Source: Epiperipatus broadwayi (Eukaryota > Onychophora > Udeonychophora > Euonychophora > Peripatidae). Taken from it: 64,000 nt of DNA. The notes beneath the pieces were generated by a model, which made no database searches, was not told where the DNA came from, and was given only the letters and a program-made list of their open reading frames with translations. Made by a program: the position numbers and the translations under genes. The first letter of the stretch is position 1, and the number at the start of each line of letters is the position of its first letter. This document shows positions 22,935-34,703 of this stretch, one piece after another. The DNA lies in the NCBI GenBank assembly GCA_028023455.1, contig JAQFVV010006200.1, positions 5,776,506-5,840,505 of the forward strand. Reading direction: 5' to 3'.

Positions 22935-25900
22935 ACTTCAATGGAAAATATGTAGTGTTATGTAAAAATGTGTGTGCATCTTTTATTATTGAATCAATAT
23001 GCTGTCTGAGCATAGTGATTGAATAGTTCATCTCACAGAAGGTCAGTGACAAAATTCAAATTATCTTGGTACATTTCTAGTATTTGAATCCTTGTTTTAC
23101 ATGTTTGGAAAGGGAATGCAAATCAATATATTTATGAGTATTAATAGGATATTTTTATAAAATTGTGGAAGAAGTTGACTATACATGCTTGTAGGCAGTC
23201 TTGCAATTTAGATGCATCTTTTCTTCTATACTGGAGAACAGTATAAGTGTGCATGCAATTAACATTCCTAAATATAACCAAGTCTATTGCATAATTTTTA
23301 TGCAGCCTAGCATTTTCCACATGCATGGCATACTCATATTTACTAAATAATCTGATAGTTATGCAAACATTATTTATAGTTTTGAAAATTCATAATTCAG
23401 TCTATGCTGAGTTAAGCTGTTAAGTCACTATTCATGTTTTTTAATTCATTATGAGTAGCTTCTTATTTTCCTCTTATGATTATCATGCTGTTTTGTGCAT
23501 TATTTTCAATTTACTAAAAATTGAATATATATATATGCTGATTCTATTTCATGATTTAAGAATACCAATAAAAATATATGATTATTCCTAATTCTTTTTT
23601 TGATGGATGTATTGATTCATCCTTGTTTATGCATATTGTCTTTTCTTACTTTGTTAATTTATAAGATATATTATATTGGATTATTATTAAAAAAATATGA
23701 GATTTGTTTTAAATACTTAATTAATTAGGGGATATCTAAATTTTTTGTATGGTTAATTCTATGTATTTTGCCCACTTTTTTAATCAATCCACTATAAAAT
23801 TGAAAGCCTGTATTACTGTGTATATGTCAGCATGGAGAGGAAAATAATTTTGATATGTCATACAATCTGTGCTTTATTTTTGTTTTTCCTCCTCTTAAAT
23901 TTCTTGTAAAAAATAAATTTAATAAATATGAATTATTGTTAACAAAAGAATTGTTAACCTCAGTTGTAAATATGAAGATTTCTATAAGTGCATTTTTTAA
24001 GTAACTAGAATCCAGATTTTCAAGACATACCCAATTCAAATCTATAATTAGCTTCTAAGATGAAAAATGATTATTCCTGCAAGTGTATTATTAATAATAT
24101 TGAACTAATTTACAAGTAGGTAGACAATTGTAGAGAAAAATACTGCATTATGCATGTTTATTCATTCATATCTTGAATGCTTGAATACAACTGAAAAATC
24201 ATTTCTGCAAATGGAGCTATTCAATCAAAATTAAATCTTTAAGAGCTACTAGCTAAGGTCAAATTTAATTTTTTTCATTATTTACAATTTGTAGCTTAAG
24301 GTTTATTACTATGACAAGTATTTAATGCACTAACATCAGTAGATTTTTTATCATCTCAATTTGGAGTACATTCATTGTTAGTTATTTTACTCAGGACTGC
24401 ATTTTTATTTTTACAAAATAAAAAACAGGTAACTCTTGTAACTTTACATAAAGTTGTATAGAAATACAATGCGCATACCCCTTATAGCATGTTTAATAGA
24501 ATATTTTTATCAAAATTATTTTATAAATTGAATGGAAAACTTCATGTATATGTGAAAAACTATATGGCTTTAAATTCTCTTGAAAGATATAAATTCTGAG
24601 ATGGAAAGTATCACGAACATTCAAAATGATCTTTTCTATTATTTCATAGAGTTATTTGTTGTTAACTTAAATTTTCAACTACTTTACAAAAGAGAAAAGT
24701 TGTGAATATAATTTATTTGTGCTCGTGTGTTTAAAGTTTATGCAGTAAATATTAATGCAGGTATTCTTTCATTAATCCAAGTTACATGAATTCAAACTTA
24801 TTATTTTTCTGAACATTTTAAAGTCAGATGTCATAGAGTCAAAAAATCAAGGTAAAATCTGTATCCTATATGATATATATAATAGATTAATATTCTTAAG
24901 TCTACATGGCATATAAAAAAGTATTAATAATAATTCTATATTAAAAATTTATTTTTATTAATTAAAATGCAATTTCTAATGTGAAATCAATATTCCTTTA
25001 ATAGACATAAAAATACAACTACAGGTTTGTATTTAAATGAATTGGTGTCTTTCTGAAAAATTTCTGAATCTGGATTCAACTTTGAATCCAGATTTTTGGA
25101 TTAATGATGGGCTGCTTGTATAAATAAAATGTAGATGTAATCTTAAAAAATAATTTATATGTCAAGTATTACATATGATTATCAAAGCTTTCTATGACAA
25201 TTACCTTAATATCTAAATGTTTTAAGATTTGTTTTTTTTTTTTTATTAAATAGTGACACTTATAATTTTTTATATAGAATTATTGTTATGTACTTAAAAT
25301 AATTTCCTGATAACTTCAAAATACAATAGACCAGTGCATTTTTCAAAGGAACTTAAATGCAGAATAATCAAATAATTTTCATATATCCAAGAGGAATTTC
25401 TTACTCGCAAATTGTTTACCACACACACATATGTGTTTGTATTTAGTATTTTTGCAAGTACTTTAAAATGTGGTGAGACTATATTTCATTTTCTATTCCA
25501 TCTAAGTCCTGAATATGAAGATAGTGTCTTAATTATTATATTGCACTGATTCCTCAACCCTTGTGGTTTATTTCAAAGAATAAACAATGTAAATAAATTT
25601 GGAAACTAAGATGATCACATAATATCTAAAAAAGAATAGCTAGAAGTTGATTTATTCACTTTTGGGCAAGCTTATTTGAAATTTCTGCTGCTGTTTAAAA
25701 ATGTTCTGGATTCCAGTCCTCAATCATGAACATAATAAACTGAAATATTAATCACTATCATCATAATGAGGCAATGAAAATTTTTTATACTATTCTATGG
25801 CCGTTAATTTTTAAATAGTTGATTACAAGACAAGTTTGTTTCTATTTTTTATCATCAGCAATAGTAATTACTGCATATTTTTAGAGCTATTTACAAATGT

Positions 25901-26339
25901 CTTTTTTGACATTTTATTTTCTAGCTAGTAATACTTGGATGCTTATTTATCATCAATAATGGTTAGTTAGATTGATTATGTGATGGTTATATAAAATAAT
26001 TCTAAGGTTTATTATCCATAAGTGGACACATCTTTCCAATAGTAATGGGGGCAGTATGTTAGTCTTTTTTTATGTAGTCAATATCTTGAATTCCTCTATT
26101 CAACCCAGATTATTTTGGAATCTTTGTTCTTCAGCTAATTTGTAGCTTGATACCCATTTGCCGACCACTATTAAATAGCTAAGTTATGTATATAAACATG
26201 CTTGAAAAAATTCTATCCTGTTTGTGACCTAAAAAAAATTAAGGTTCAGAAATTCCATATTTGAACCCAGGTCATTGATATGGCAGCAAGAGTATGTACT
26301 AATCTCCATACCCTAAGTCATTTAAAATAATTTTAAACT
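22935..26339. other. Intronic sequence, nothing recognised
   Basis: About 3.4 kb of AT-rich sequence. A tRNA-like box B (TGGGTTCAAATATGG on the minus strand near 26265) may mark an old SINE. No coding segment or repeat boundary could be supported. Confidence 0.4.
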
Positions 26340-26538
26340 TATAAATAAAATTTATCCAAACCACTTCAAACATTTTTTAGCAAAACTCTTTATTTGTACA
26401 TATACATACATACACCTATGTTTCGACTGACCTGCAGTCTTCTTCAGAGCCAGTAGAAATGTAGATGTATGTATATGTACAAATAAAGAGTTTTGCTAAA
26501 AAGTGTTTGAAGTAGTTTGGATAAATTATATTTATAGG
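26340..26538. repeat. Foldback element with hammerhead-like loop
   Basis: Arms at 26340-26415 and 26464-26538 are near-perfect inverted copies. For example, AGCAAAACTCTTTATTTGTA with its complement, and CATATACATACATA with TATGTATGTATATG. The loop of about 48 nt contains the hammerhead-like motif listed next. The structure is stable enough that hairpin transcripts would be expected if it is transcribed. Confidence 0.8.
26420..26447 (-). ncRNA. Hammerhead-like core, incomplete
   Basis: Minus strand: CTGAAGA (complement of 26441-26447), then GACTG...CAGTC forming a 5-bp stem II after one extra A, then GAAAC (complement of 26420-26424). There is no proper stem I next to the core and no clear NUH cleavage site. 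It resembles the degenerate hammerhead motifs known from Penelope-like elements. Probably inactive. Confidence 0.4.
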
Positions 26539-27541
26539 ATATTACAACAAAATAAAGAAAAGTATAATTTTGATAATATTTAACTCTAAACTTGTTGGAA
26601 ATCTCTTAACTAATTGACACATCCAAGTTTTATCAAGATTCAATCCATATTGTACTATGGAAATAGATATATAAAACAGTGATCCTCTAGTGTCATTTCA
26701 ATTGCATTTGAAGAAGAATCTTTAATTCAGCTTCTTAATTATCACCAATTGAAAATCTGATGTTACTCTGCAGCTATGGTAACGGACTATTGCTTTTGTT
26801 GGGTTAACAAATGATTAAAAAATATCTGTTATCTAAATTATGCGTTTATTCCGAGCAGTTAATTATGTTACTGATTAATTAAAACTTTATATGTATATAA
26901 TCTGTAGTAAATTGTCTAACTTAAGTTATATTATTATAAAAAGCAGTTCTAGTAAACAGCATCTTCTATTGACAGCGATTATATCTTTTCACGAAGTCAT
27001 TCAGTTGAAAACAATATGACCTATAAATTCTTTTACTAAGAAGTATAGTTATTTATATTAAAAAATAATTTTTCTGAGACATCAGAAATTGTTTTCTAGA
27101 GATTGCAAGTATATACAGAGTACATGCGATTACCTGTTATCAAACTAGAAAAAAAAAAAAAAGTCCGTTTTTATAATTAAATTGCTGTGAAAACAAACCT
27201 TCTGGGTAATTACAGGATTTGCATCCGTTAGTTTTAAGACTAGAGGCTAAAAATGTTAAGTGGCTTTTTATATATATTCTATTACAAGCAAAAATGGAAA
27301 TATGTAAACAGAATTATGATTTTTTTAAAGTAATGAAATTAATTCTATAATTAAGAATTCATTTTCAATAAATAAGATCGCTAATCTTATTCTCGACTAT
27401 ATAAAACAGACATTAAAAGATAAATACAAAAACAAAGTTGAAACTGAAATTGTTTATTTTTTTACACTGCAATAAAAAACAGTCATAATATTTAAATTAA
27501 TACACTGTACAGGCTTACACCTGAACATACGGATATATATG

Positions 27542-27651
27542 TAAGGGATTCGAACTCAGACTTTCACACATGTGTGCGATCAGGTGAGTCAGCAATATGA
27601 GATGGCTTGGAGAGTTGAGGGTTGTGTGAAAGTCTGAGTTCGAATCCCTTA
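27542..27651 (+). repeat. Minimal family A foldback, tRNA-like arms
   Basis: A perfect 29-bp inverted repeat (27542-27570 and 27623-27651) whose right arm reads AAAGTCTGAGTTCGAATCCC, a tRNA T-arm with box B. The 52-bp spacer holds GCGATCAGGTGAGTCAGCA, which resembles box A. There is no hammerhead. A compact relative of the copy at 3230. Confidence 0.75.
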
Positions 27652-27719
27652 TATAGTCATAATATTTGTAACTCTGTTAAAATTTTAATTCTAAAAAGAC
27701 AGTAATCAACCGCTACACT

Positions 27720-28215
27720 TGCGTTGTGCTATCTTATTAATCCAACGTGAGGAAAGTCGATCCCAAGTCATATGATAATTTCCTTATAGTCAATAAAAAC
27801 AGTAGTTTTAATAAGAAATTACAGCACATATGTAGCTATTAATTACTGTCTGTTTAGAATTAGTTTGAAACTGCTCTAGTAAATACCTTAGTCAATTACA
27901 TTAATTCTAACATATCTTAATATTAATATGCAATAAATGTTAAAATTTCCCTAGTGTACATATAAGTAAAGAAAATGGAAATAAAATGAATAAAATATTC
28001 ATACCCTCAATCCAAAATAGTTATGATTAGACTATTTAATTGCATTTAGGTACGAAGATGAAGATAAAACAGTGGCTCTTATCTTTTCAAAGTCTCTACT
28101 ATGTGGTTTGGATCGAGAGTTTTTTCATAGTCAACAAAAACAATAGTTTATTAGGACAATCCAGTGCATGTGTACTGGGTAATTACCATCTGCTTAGAAT
28201 TACAGTTTAGGAATT
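27720..28215 (-). pseudogene. Two reverse-transcriptase fragments
   Basis: The minus strand of about 28050-28140 translates to TIVFVDYEKTLDPNHIVETL, close to the F-DYEKAFD-V motif A region of RTE-type reverse transcriptases, whose first aspartate is catalytic. A parallel stretch at about 27730-27810 gives FIDYKE. The two stretches (about 27766-27890 and 28108-28215) are direct repeats of each other. Both are short and carry stops. Confidence 0.45.
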
Positions 28216-28340
28216 TTATGCACAAGTCTTCTGGCTCTATTGATTACTCTGGCTTGCACTGAATGTCACTACTGTATGGAGAGTTTTGCTTGTTTTAATA
28301 ACAGTTATGAGCAAGCATAAGAAATGGTAATCATGTAATG
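28216..28340 (+). repeat. Family C fragment (3' part, no hammerhead)
   Basis: TTATGCACAAGTCTTCTGGC, CACTACTGTATGGAGAGTTT and the end AGCAAGCATAAGAAATGG plus TCATGTAATGTTTAG match the right half of the family C elements at 53.7 and 59.0 kb. The ribozyme and left arm are absent. Confidence 0.6.
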
Positions 28341-28369
28341 TTTAGGTATAAAGTAAAAAATTTTTGTCT

Positions 28370-28490
28370 GTGGCTTATGTTCAATGGTAAAATGGCACAA
28401 CACTTGAGCTTAAGTCCATGGATCACGCTCAAATTTGTTATTCCAAATGATTGAAGTTCTTGTAAACTCCTGAATGATAAAGCATTTAGA
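28370..28490 (+). repeat. tRNA-derived SINE, diverged
   Basis: TGGCTTATGTTCAATGGTAA is box A-like, GGATCACGCTCAAATT is in the box B position, and AACTCCTGAATGATAAAGCA matches the family tail (compare AACTTCTG...AATAAAGC at 17.2 kb). Confidence 0.45.
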
Positions 28491-30015
28491 AAAGAATTCC
28501 TTTTAAATGTGAAAAAGTATAAACAGTTTACTATCTTAATTGGTTACTATCTTCTTAATATTTGACTGTTTTTTTCTACATAAAAATTATAAACAGAAAT
28601 TTTCACATATTAAAATATTTGACTTACTGGTGGAAGAATCTAATATACAATAGGAAATTAAAAAAAATTATGAGATTTTGATTTCTTATACCTTTTATAT
28701 AAGTTTACTGAAATGCTTTATTTCTATATAATAACTAGCACAGCATTTAGAAGAGAATTCCTTTTAAATGCAGAAAAGTTCAACAGTTTGCTATCTTGAT
28801 TAGTACCTGTCTTGTTAACATGTCTTTTTCTAAATAAAAATTATACACATAAATTTCCATATGTTGAAATATATATGTATGTTGGCCCTATAGACATTCT
28901 TTTTTTCCATCATTTTAGTTTTTTGTTTTAACTATAAAATGAATAATGGCATATTTTATTGCTCGGATCATGTTATACTTAAATACTAAAAATGATATGT
29001 TGAACTTTGATTCCAGAAATTTTAACCACCAAAACCATCATTCTAATACTTTAAATATTGCTAATAAATCCCTTTTTTGCAAGTCACGATGTTCGTTTGA
29101 AAAGATAATATATTAGCTAACATAGATGACTTTTGAGAGAGTAATCTCTTGATGTAATTGTAGATTTAAGCAATAAAAATGATACAAAGTTTGCAGAATT
29201 TTATACATATATTAATGTTGATACACCTGAAATTTTTAGTATTTAACTAATTTAATCTTTTATTTAAAAAAAAAAAACATTTCTTGCTATTTACAATACT
29301 CAATTTTATTTTTTAGTTTATGCATAGAGAAGCGTAATATTTTAAAATTAAGGAAAAAATATTTTTAAAAATATAATTGTAAATATAGATTATATGGTTT
29401 ACTCCTTTCATGTGTAGTGAAAGTTGAATATAATACAATTATAATTTTTTTAAATTAGCGTTTGCTGGATCTATTCAGATTTCTTGAACTTTCTGTACTT
29501 TCCAGCTTAGAAGAGTTTTATACAAAATTAACCAACATTTATTGATGGCTTATTGGTGGGTTATGGGCCAGTTATTTAAAACAATTCTGGATTTCCTTAG
29601 AAAAATTGTTCTGCAATCTGAAAAAAATTGCAGCTTTACATTGATAGAAACACAAATCATTAAGATCATTTTAAAAGATTATTCACTTCAAATTAATGAT
29701 TTAATTTTGTATTTATTATTCTTCAGTTTGTTAAATACATTAACAATAAATACTCCTATTATCTATTACAATTATATCTATATCATCATCGTGCCTATGA
29801 TATTTTAGAATTTTTTTATTTTTTATATACTTATCAATTATATTTTCCTCTATATAGTTAATCATAATCGATGACCAAATCCCACTAATTTTATTCATAT
29901 GTAGCTTTCCTTTGATAAAAAAATGATAACTTTATATATTAGTTGAATAATTAACATGTCGAATTTACTGTAATAAATATTCTATTACTTATATAGCAAA
30001 ACTTCATATGCAATA
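28491..30015. other. Intronic sequence, nothing recognised
   Basis: AT-rich. GCATTTAGAA(A)AGAATTCCTTTTAAATG occurs near 28480 and again near 28743, so part of this block is a diverged direct repeat. The 88-codon ORF at 29542-29808 is AT-driven and has no recognisable domain. Confidence 0.4.
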
Positions 30016-30289
30016 TTATAAAGGAACAAACTTCCAACCATGTGATTTTACAAATTTATATGCACTCGCCCATGAGCATCAGTTTGAAAAGCGTAAGTAT
30101 TGCTTATGCCTAGAGCTTATCTATATATAAGCCAACTTTTGAATCACACATGCTGAAATCAGGGCTTTAATTTATTGTGTGCCTGAATTATGCATAAGCT
30201 GCACTTATGCTTTTCAAACTGATACTCACGGGTAAGATGCATATAAATTTGTAAAAGCACTTGACTGGATGTTTGTTCCTTCTTTATAA
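30016..30289. repeat. Foldback element just upstream of the Rab exon
   Basis: Arms at 30016-30103 and about 30203-30289 are inverted, for example TTATAAAGGAACAAACTTCC with its near complement, and CATCAGTTTGAAAAGCGTAA with TTATGCTTTTCAAACTGATA. The central 100 bp shows no hammerhead core. It ends about 175 bp before the exon. Confidence 0.7.
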
Positions 30290-30433
30290 TAACTAACATG
30301 TGTAAACGCCAAAATATCTACAAGAGAGTCCTTTGTGGGTAGGGGGGATGGTAGAGAGTTTGTAAATAAATATATAAGTAAGCAATTTTCTTAAATAGTT
30401 TTTATTAATTATTTTTAGTTTGTGTCAAATTGT

Positions 30434-30465
30434 CATTAACATCTTTTTTCTTTCTCTTTTTTCAG
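30434..30465 (+). other. Splice acceptor with branch-point-like motif
   Basis: CATTAAC (30434-30440) is a fair branch point 25 nt before the AG. The polypyrimidine tract runs from 30442 to 30462 and ends in CAG at 30463-30465. Confidence 0.75.
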
Positions 30466-30507
30466 AATAAAACAGTCACTGTGGATGGAACTAAAGTCAA
30501 ATTACAA
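30466..30507 (+). CDS. Internal exon of a Rab26/Rab37-like small GTPase
   Basis: The 42-nt exon has 14 codons with both junctions at codon boundaries. It translates to NKTVTVDGTKVKLQ. This is the beta-strand segment between switch I and the switch II WDTAGQE motif in Rab GTPases, which control vesicle traffic by GTP-dependent effector binding on membranes. NK at the start and V-VDG-(K/R)VKLQ fit Rab26/Rab37 (secretory granule and synaptic vesicle traffic) better than Rab1, 8, 10, 11 or 18. It is bounded by a strong acceptor (ends at 30465) and the donor GTAAAA (30508). An intron after KLQ is common in Rab genes. The preceding P-loop exon and the following WDTAGQE exon were not found within the window, so a lone processed or relic exon cannot be excluded. 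Assignment to the Rab family is firm, to the subfamily moderate. Confidence 0.75.
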
Positions 30508-31554
30508 GTAAAAACGCTATTTAATATACCTTGATTATTATTTTTGTTATTATTGCAACACAAATAGTTTACCATAAATAATTGACAAAAAAAAAAGAAG
30601 CTAGTCTTAGATAGTCACGTGTCATCATTGTATGTAATTTACTGAAAGTGCTTTTGGTAACCGACTTTTCAGAAACTATCTATAGCTGTATAACTTCAAA
30701 TTTACAACATGAATGACAAAATTGTAAAGAGTCGAATATACATATATGTCTTTAAAACAAACATACAAATTATATTTAGTTTAAGAAATATGCTTTAATG
30801 ATACTATTTGTGTATTATTATTATTATTATTTTTTTTTTTTAACGAAAATACAATTTGTTATTCTCACTGCAATAGTTGCCAATGCAATATACACACGTA
30901 TATACTTCATCACTGTTAGGATTAGATATATAATAATTAATGAATGTATTGTAAAATGAAATAACCAGATAGAGGGCAAAATTATCGGCACCTTTTCTTT
31001 GCGATGCATTAATGCTGTTTCATAAGGTATTATAAGGAATATTTCGTTCTACAGTGCAATCTTTAATTACTGTATTATACAATAATTGATTATTATAAAT
31101 ATAATAATAATACGAATAAAAAATAAGTATGTTTTATTCAGCAAATCTTTAGATTTATATATATATAAAAATTACAACTAATCTACAGAATGCGTATTGG
31201 AAAATTACTTTTATATTTAATCTAGTTACATTGAGATTAGAGTCTTCTTCTACTGGAGATAATGAACTCTCCTAATCCATGATATCAGAGTTTTTGCAGA
31301 ACTGGTAGTGTATTTATTTACCTGTCATTATTTATTTTGTGTTGATAACTATTGTTTTAGTTGCTGCAACTATTAAAATAACCTGTAATTTTGTAATATA
31401 ATTATGGTTCTGAAAATTTTAATGCAAGGATGCTAATGTTTTTTATTTATTAACAGTAAAATATCTACACAAGGATTAGCAATGGAAATTGAATGATACT
31501 ATAAGATAAATTCTCTTAAGAAATCTATCTTTTTTTGTTGCATGAAAAAGGCCA

Positions 31555-32225
31555 GTTAGATGTAAACTAATTGTGATGAGATGTGCTGCACTGTGACTTC
31601 TTATAAGCAGTCAGGAATCTCTCAGCAACTATGCCCAGAGAAATCTGTTAGCCACTTTGACTTCCCTTTCCATTCCCCACCCTAAGTTTTCCCATATTCT
31701 TCTCTAGCCTGCTCCATCCCATGTCCACAACATAATCTTTGTAAACTCCATGGCCTTTATATCTAAATCCTCTTTGTCTTTTCCCAAACCCAGTATAAAA
31801 ACTAATAAGCCAATTTCTGAATAATCACTTTGTTTATATTTATTCTTCCACAACTTATTATTTGTATTCTTTCTGTTTTCATGTATTTTCATTCAATTAA
31901 CAGATTACTAATATTTTCTCTGTCTTTTTTGCATAACTTGCAGACTAAATCACTCATATTTTTCCATTTATTTGTATATTCCATTGTTGCTAAAGATCCC
32001 ATTCGAGCATTAAACAGTAAACTACTTTCCTTACTATTATCATAAATTAACTTGTACCCAATATTCTGTTTACTTCTATAAATATTTAAACTCTTTTTAC
32101 TCTCCATATTAGTTCTCCATTTCTCCAACTCCCTATTCTTTATTAATGCGTCTATTCTTTTAACCCATTCCTTAACACTATAACACTCAACAATTCTCCT
32201 AACACATTGCCCTCTAGAGTTCACT
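31555..32225 (-). pseudogene. LINE C-terminal fragment, 5'-truncated
   Basis: Minus strand: a frame of 111 codons (31889-32224) ends in the motif CKLCKKDRENISNLLIE. It continues after a shift with LWKNKYKQSDYSE, LLVFILGLGKDKEDLDIK and IMLWTWD. The C-x2-C-x8-9-LLIEC pattern is the zinc-knuckle-like motif at the C-terminus of many LINE reverse transcriptases. The 3' UTR (GCCCAGAGAAATCTGTTAGC on the plus strand) matches 35.8 kb. It stops abruptly at about 32225, which fits 5' truncation on insertion. The clade was not determined. Confidence 0.7.
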
Positions 32226-33429
32226 GGTTGGGTGCCAGGTTATGTACACGTTTTAACGTATACTATTTATTTATTGTTATTATTTTTTAACTTTTCATGT
32301 GGAGTATAGAGCTTCAACTTGTTTTCTAAATTTTTATCTCTTTCATCTGTTTAATCTAACACTATATCTTTTCAACTTTTTGGCCTTCATCTACAGTTCT
32401 TCTAGATTTGATTCTACACCAGTGTTTATATGTTATCATTCTAAAATCTTCCTTGTAATATTAATTGTTCTTTAACATCTGCTCATCTGATGTCTCTGAT
32501 TTGGTATATGTATGTACATGACTTTCTATCATAGTTTTTTTTTATAATACTTTCACATGCAGTGTATTTATTTTTTAAATCTTGCATCTATATTGAAGAG
32601 TTTGGTGTTACTTTTAAAAATTTTGAAATTTAGTTTAATTTTCATTTCTGTATATTTTTATTTCTTTTACAAACTTAAAAACATTCCTACAGAATATTTT
32701 ATCCCTTATTTATTTTTGTTTTTTTAATATTCTGCAATTGTATTTTGGCAATAAAGAGTCTAGGTAGCAGAATCTATTCACATTTTTCAAATTCTAATTA
32801 CAAGATTCAAATTCCCAGTATCATTGTTATTAAGTCTCATCAATTTTCTATTTTTAATATTTATTTTAAGATTAGTTGAGGTCTTGTCAAATAGAATATT
32901 AACTTGCATTACTATGCCCTTCATATTCATGCATCTTCATGCATAGGATGGTTAATGTATTAATAGAATAATTGATGAAAAGGCTGAAAATTCATAAAAC
33001 AGAACTTAACTGCCATTTCTGATACTCAAATGAACATTTTAATGGTTTCTTAATTAAATTTTTAATTATTCAGTGATTCAGAGAGCTGATTAAAAATTAT
33101 ATTACAAGTTTAAAACTAAACATTAGAATAAATAAATGTTCCATTTGGTTATGTGATTTGCATGGATGAGTATTTATTTTTGTTTCTTTATTTTTTAAAA
33201 TCTTGCCATTAATTATAAAAGCAATCACATTTATGCAAGATAATTATTAAAAGCTATACATATATCAGCAGCAAGTATTTGCAAATGAAAATGGCCATTA
33301 CAAATCGAAAAAAGGAAAAAGATAAAAGAACAAATAATAATATAGTAGTGAGAGTTTGCAATGACAGTAGAAATCAATTCATGAATTACAAATACTCCAT
33401 ATGGTATTCTTTTACTTTTCTCTACAGAA
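32226..33429. other. Intronic sequence, nothing recognised
   Basis: AT-rich, with many T runs. No coding or repeat feature could be supported. Confidence 0.4.
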
Positions 33430-33740
33430 AATTTCTATCTTCAATCACATCTTCTTAATGAAAGTAATCAATATTGCAATTCCTTATCATGCTTTCGAGA
33501 TAATCTTCATAATGTAAATGGAATCTGTCTTTTTTGTAAAACCAGGTCAAGTTCACTATAAAATACATTTTTTTAAAGAAGTCTTATGCTAATCATTCAT
33601 TTCACATGTTGTATAATCCATTTCATTACAGTATTAATATACAAAAACTGAGATGATGACATGTAATGATTTTAATAGTTATAATAAGAACGAAACTGCC
33701 ACCGAATGAATAGTAGTGGAAATCCAATACACAGCCAAAT
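33430..33740 (-). pseudogene. RTE-type LINE, C-terminal relic 2
   Basis: The minus-strand pieces ELDLVLQKRQIPFTL and RLSRKHDKELQY correspond to the GEL...GRP-L--KD-LK segment. The DNA aligns with 20.04-20.42 kb (shared ACATCTTCTTAATG, TTCGAGATAATC/TTGAGATAATC, CAAGTTCACTATAAA/CAAGTTCACCATCAA). It carries many stops. Confidence 0.5.
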
Positions 33741-34608
33741 AGCGAGATTTCACAAACAGGAGTTTAGCTACACTATTTCTTAATATTTATTGAATTTATT
33801 TACTGCCTGGAATTAAAAGAGATGTGTTTTTTGTGACATTAATTTGATATAGAAGTGAATATTTATTTACTTGCAATGTGTTTGATCATATATCACATTC
33901 ATTTTATTTTCACATACAAGCAATGAAATATGGAAATAAATATTAGGTTGTTAATATGATTTAATTTACATGTTACTTTATAATAAGATTGTAAACATAG
34001 TTGTATTATCTGTTTATATACTGAGAGACAGGTAATGATGAGTATTATATCTAATCCTTGTTTTGATTTTCAAATGACCCATGGAAATATTTCATATTTT
34101 TTACTTTTGTGGTTTAAGACCTGTAGAGGTCACTACGATCGCATTTTATATGCATGTGCTTGAGGCTATATTCTTAATGAATATTACTTACGTAATCAAT
34201 GTGCGTTTAAATAAATTTATAATTAGTACTTTTGTTTTCATAAGATTTTAATTTTGTAAAAATATTTTTTTATACTATTTAATGTCTTAAGTATATAGAA
34301 TAAGGAAGCCAGTGCATTTTACTAGGATTTATAAATTTCATTGATAGTGAAGAAGCCTTATAGTATAGTGCAGGATGTTCACTATATGGCCTAAAATGGC
34401 CAACACAAAATCATAAGCTTAATTAAAAATATTATAAGATTTTTTTTGTGATTACATGTTGAATGTGACTAAAGTAAATTTAGATAAGCTTTCAAATATG
34501 ATGTTAAATATCCCATTCATTTTATGCTGCCTCTTTTCTTTTACTTTTATAATAAAGATATATGGGTTAAGATATGCACTAATATGCAGCTGAAGAGAAG
34601 TTTATGCT

Positions 34609-34703
34609 TTTTTTTTTTTAAGTGTCATAGCATCGGCTAGGATGCAAACCCGCAACCCGGGCAACTGCCTGCAAGTGCAAGGCAGTCGCACTGACCTTTC
34701 GAG
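34609..34703 (-). repeat. tRNA-derived SINE, 5'-truncated
   Basis: Minus strand: starts within box A (CGAAAGGTCAGTGCG). It contains GCAGTTGCCCGGGTTGC and GGGTTTGCATCC, then GATGCTATGACACTT and an A run. The acceptor 5' strand is missing, so the copy is truncated. Same family as 4.4 and 41.5 kb. Confidence 0.7.

Larger units (their letters stand above)
1..30465 (+). other. Upstream intron of the Rab26/37-like gene (inferred)
   Basis: No exon was recognised between the window start and the acceptor at 30465. I looked for the preceding Rab exon (P-loop GDSGVGKT and the switch I TVGIDF segment) and did not find it. If the Rab exon belongs to a working gene, this is one intron of more than 30 kb, filled with the repeats listed separately. 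Intron status is inferred from the single exon. Confidence 0.55.
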
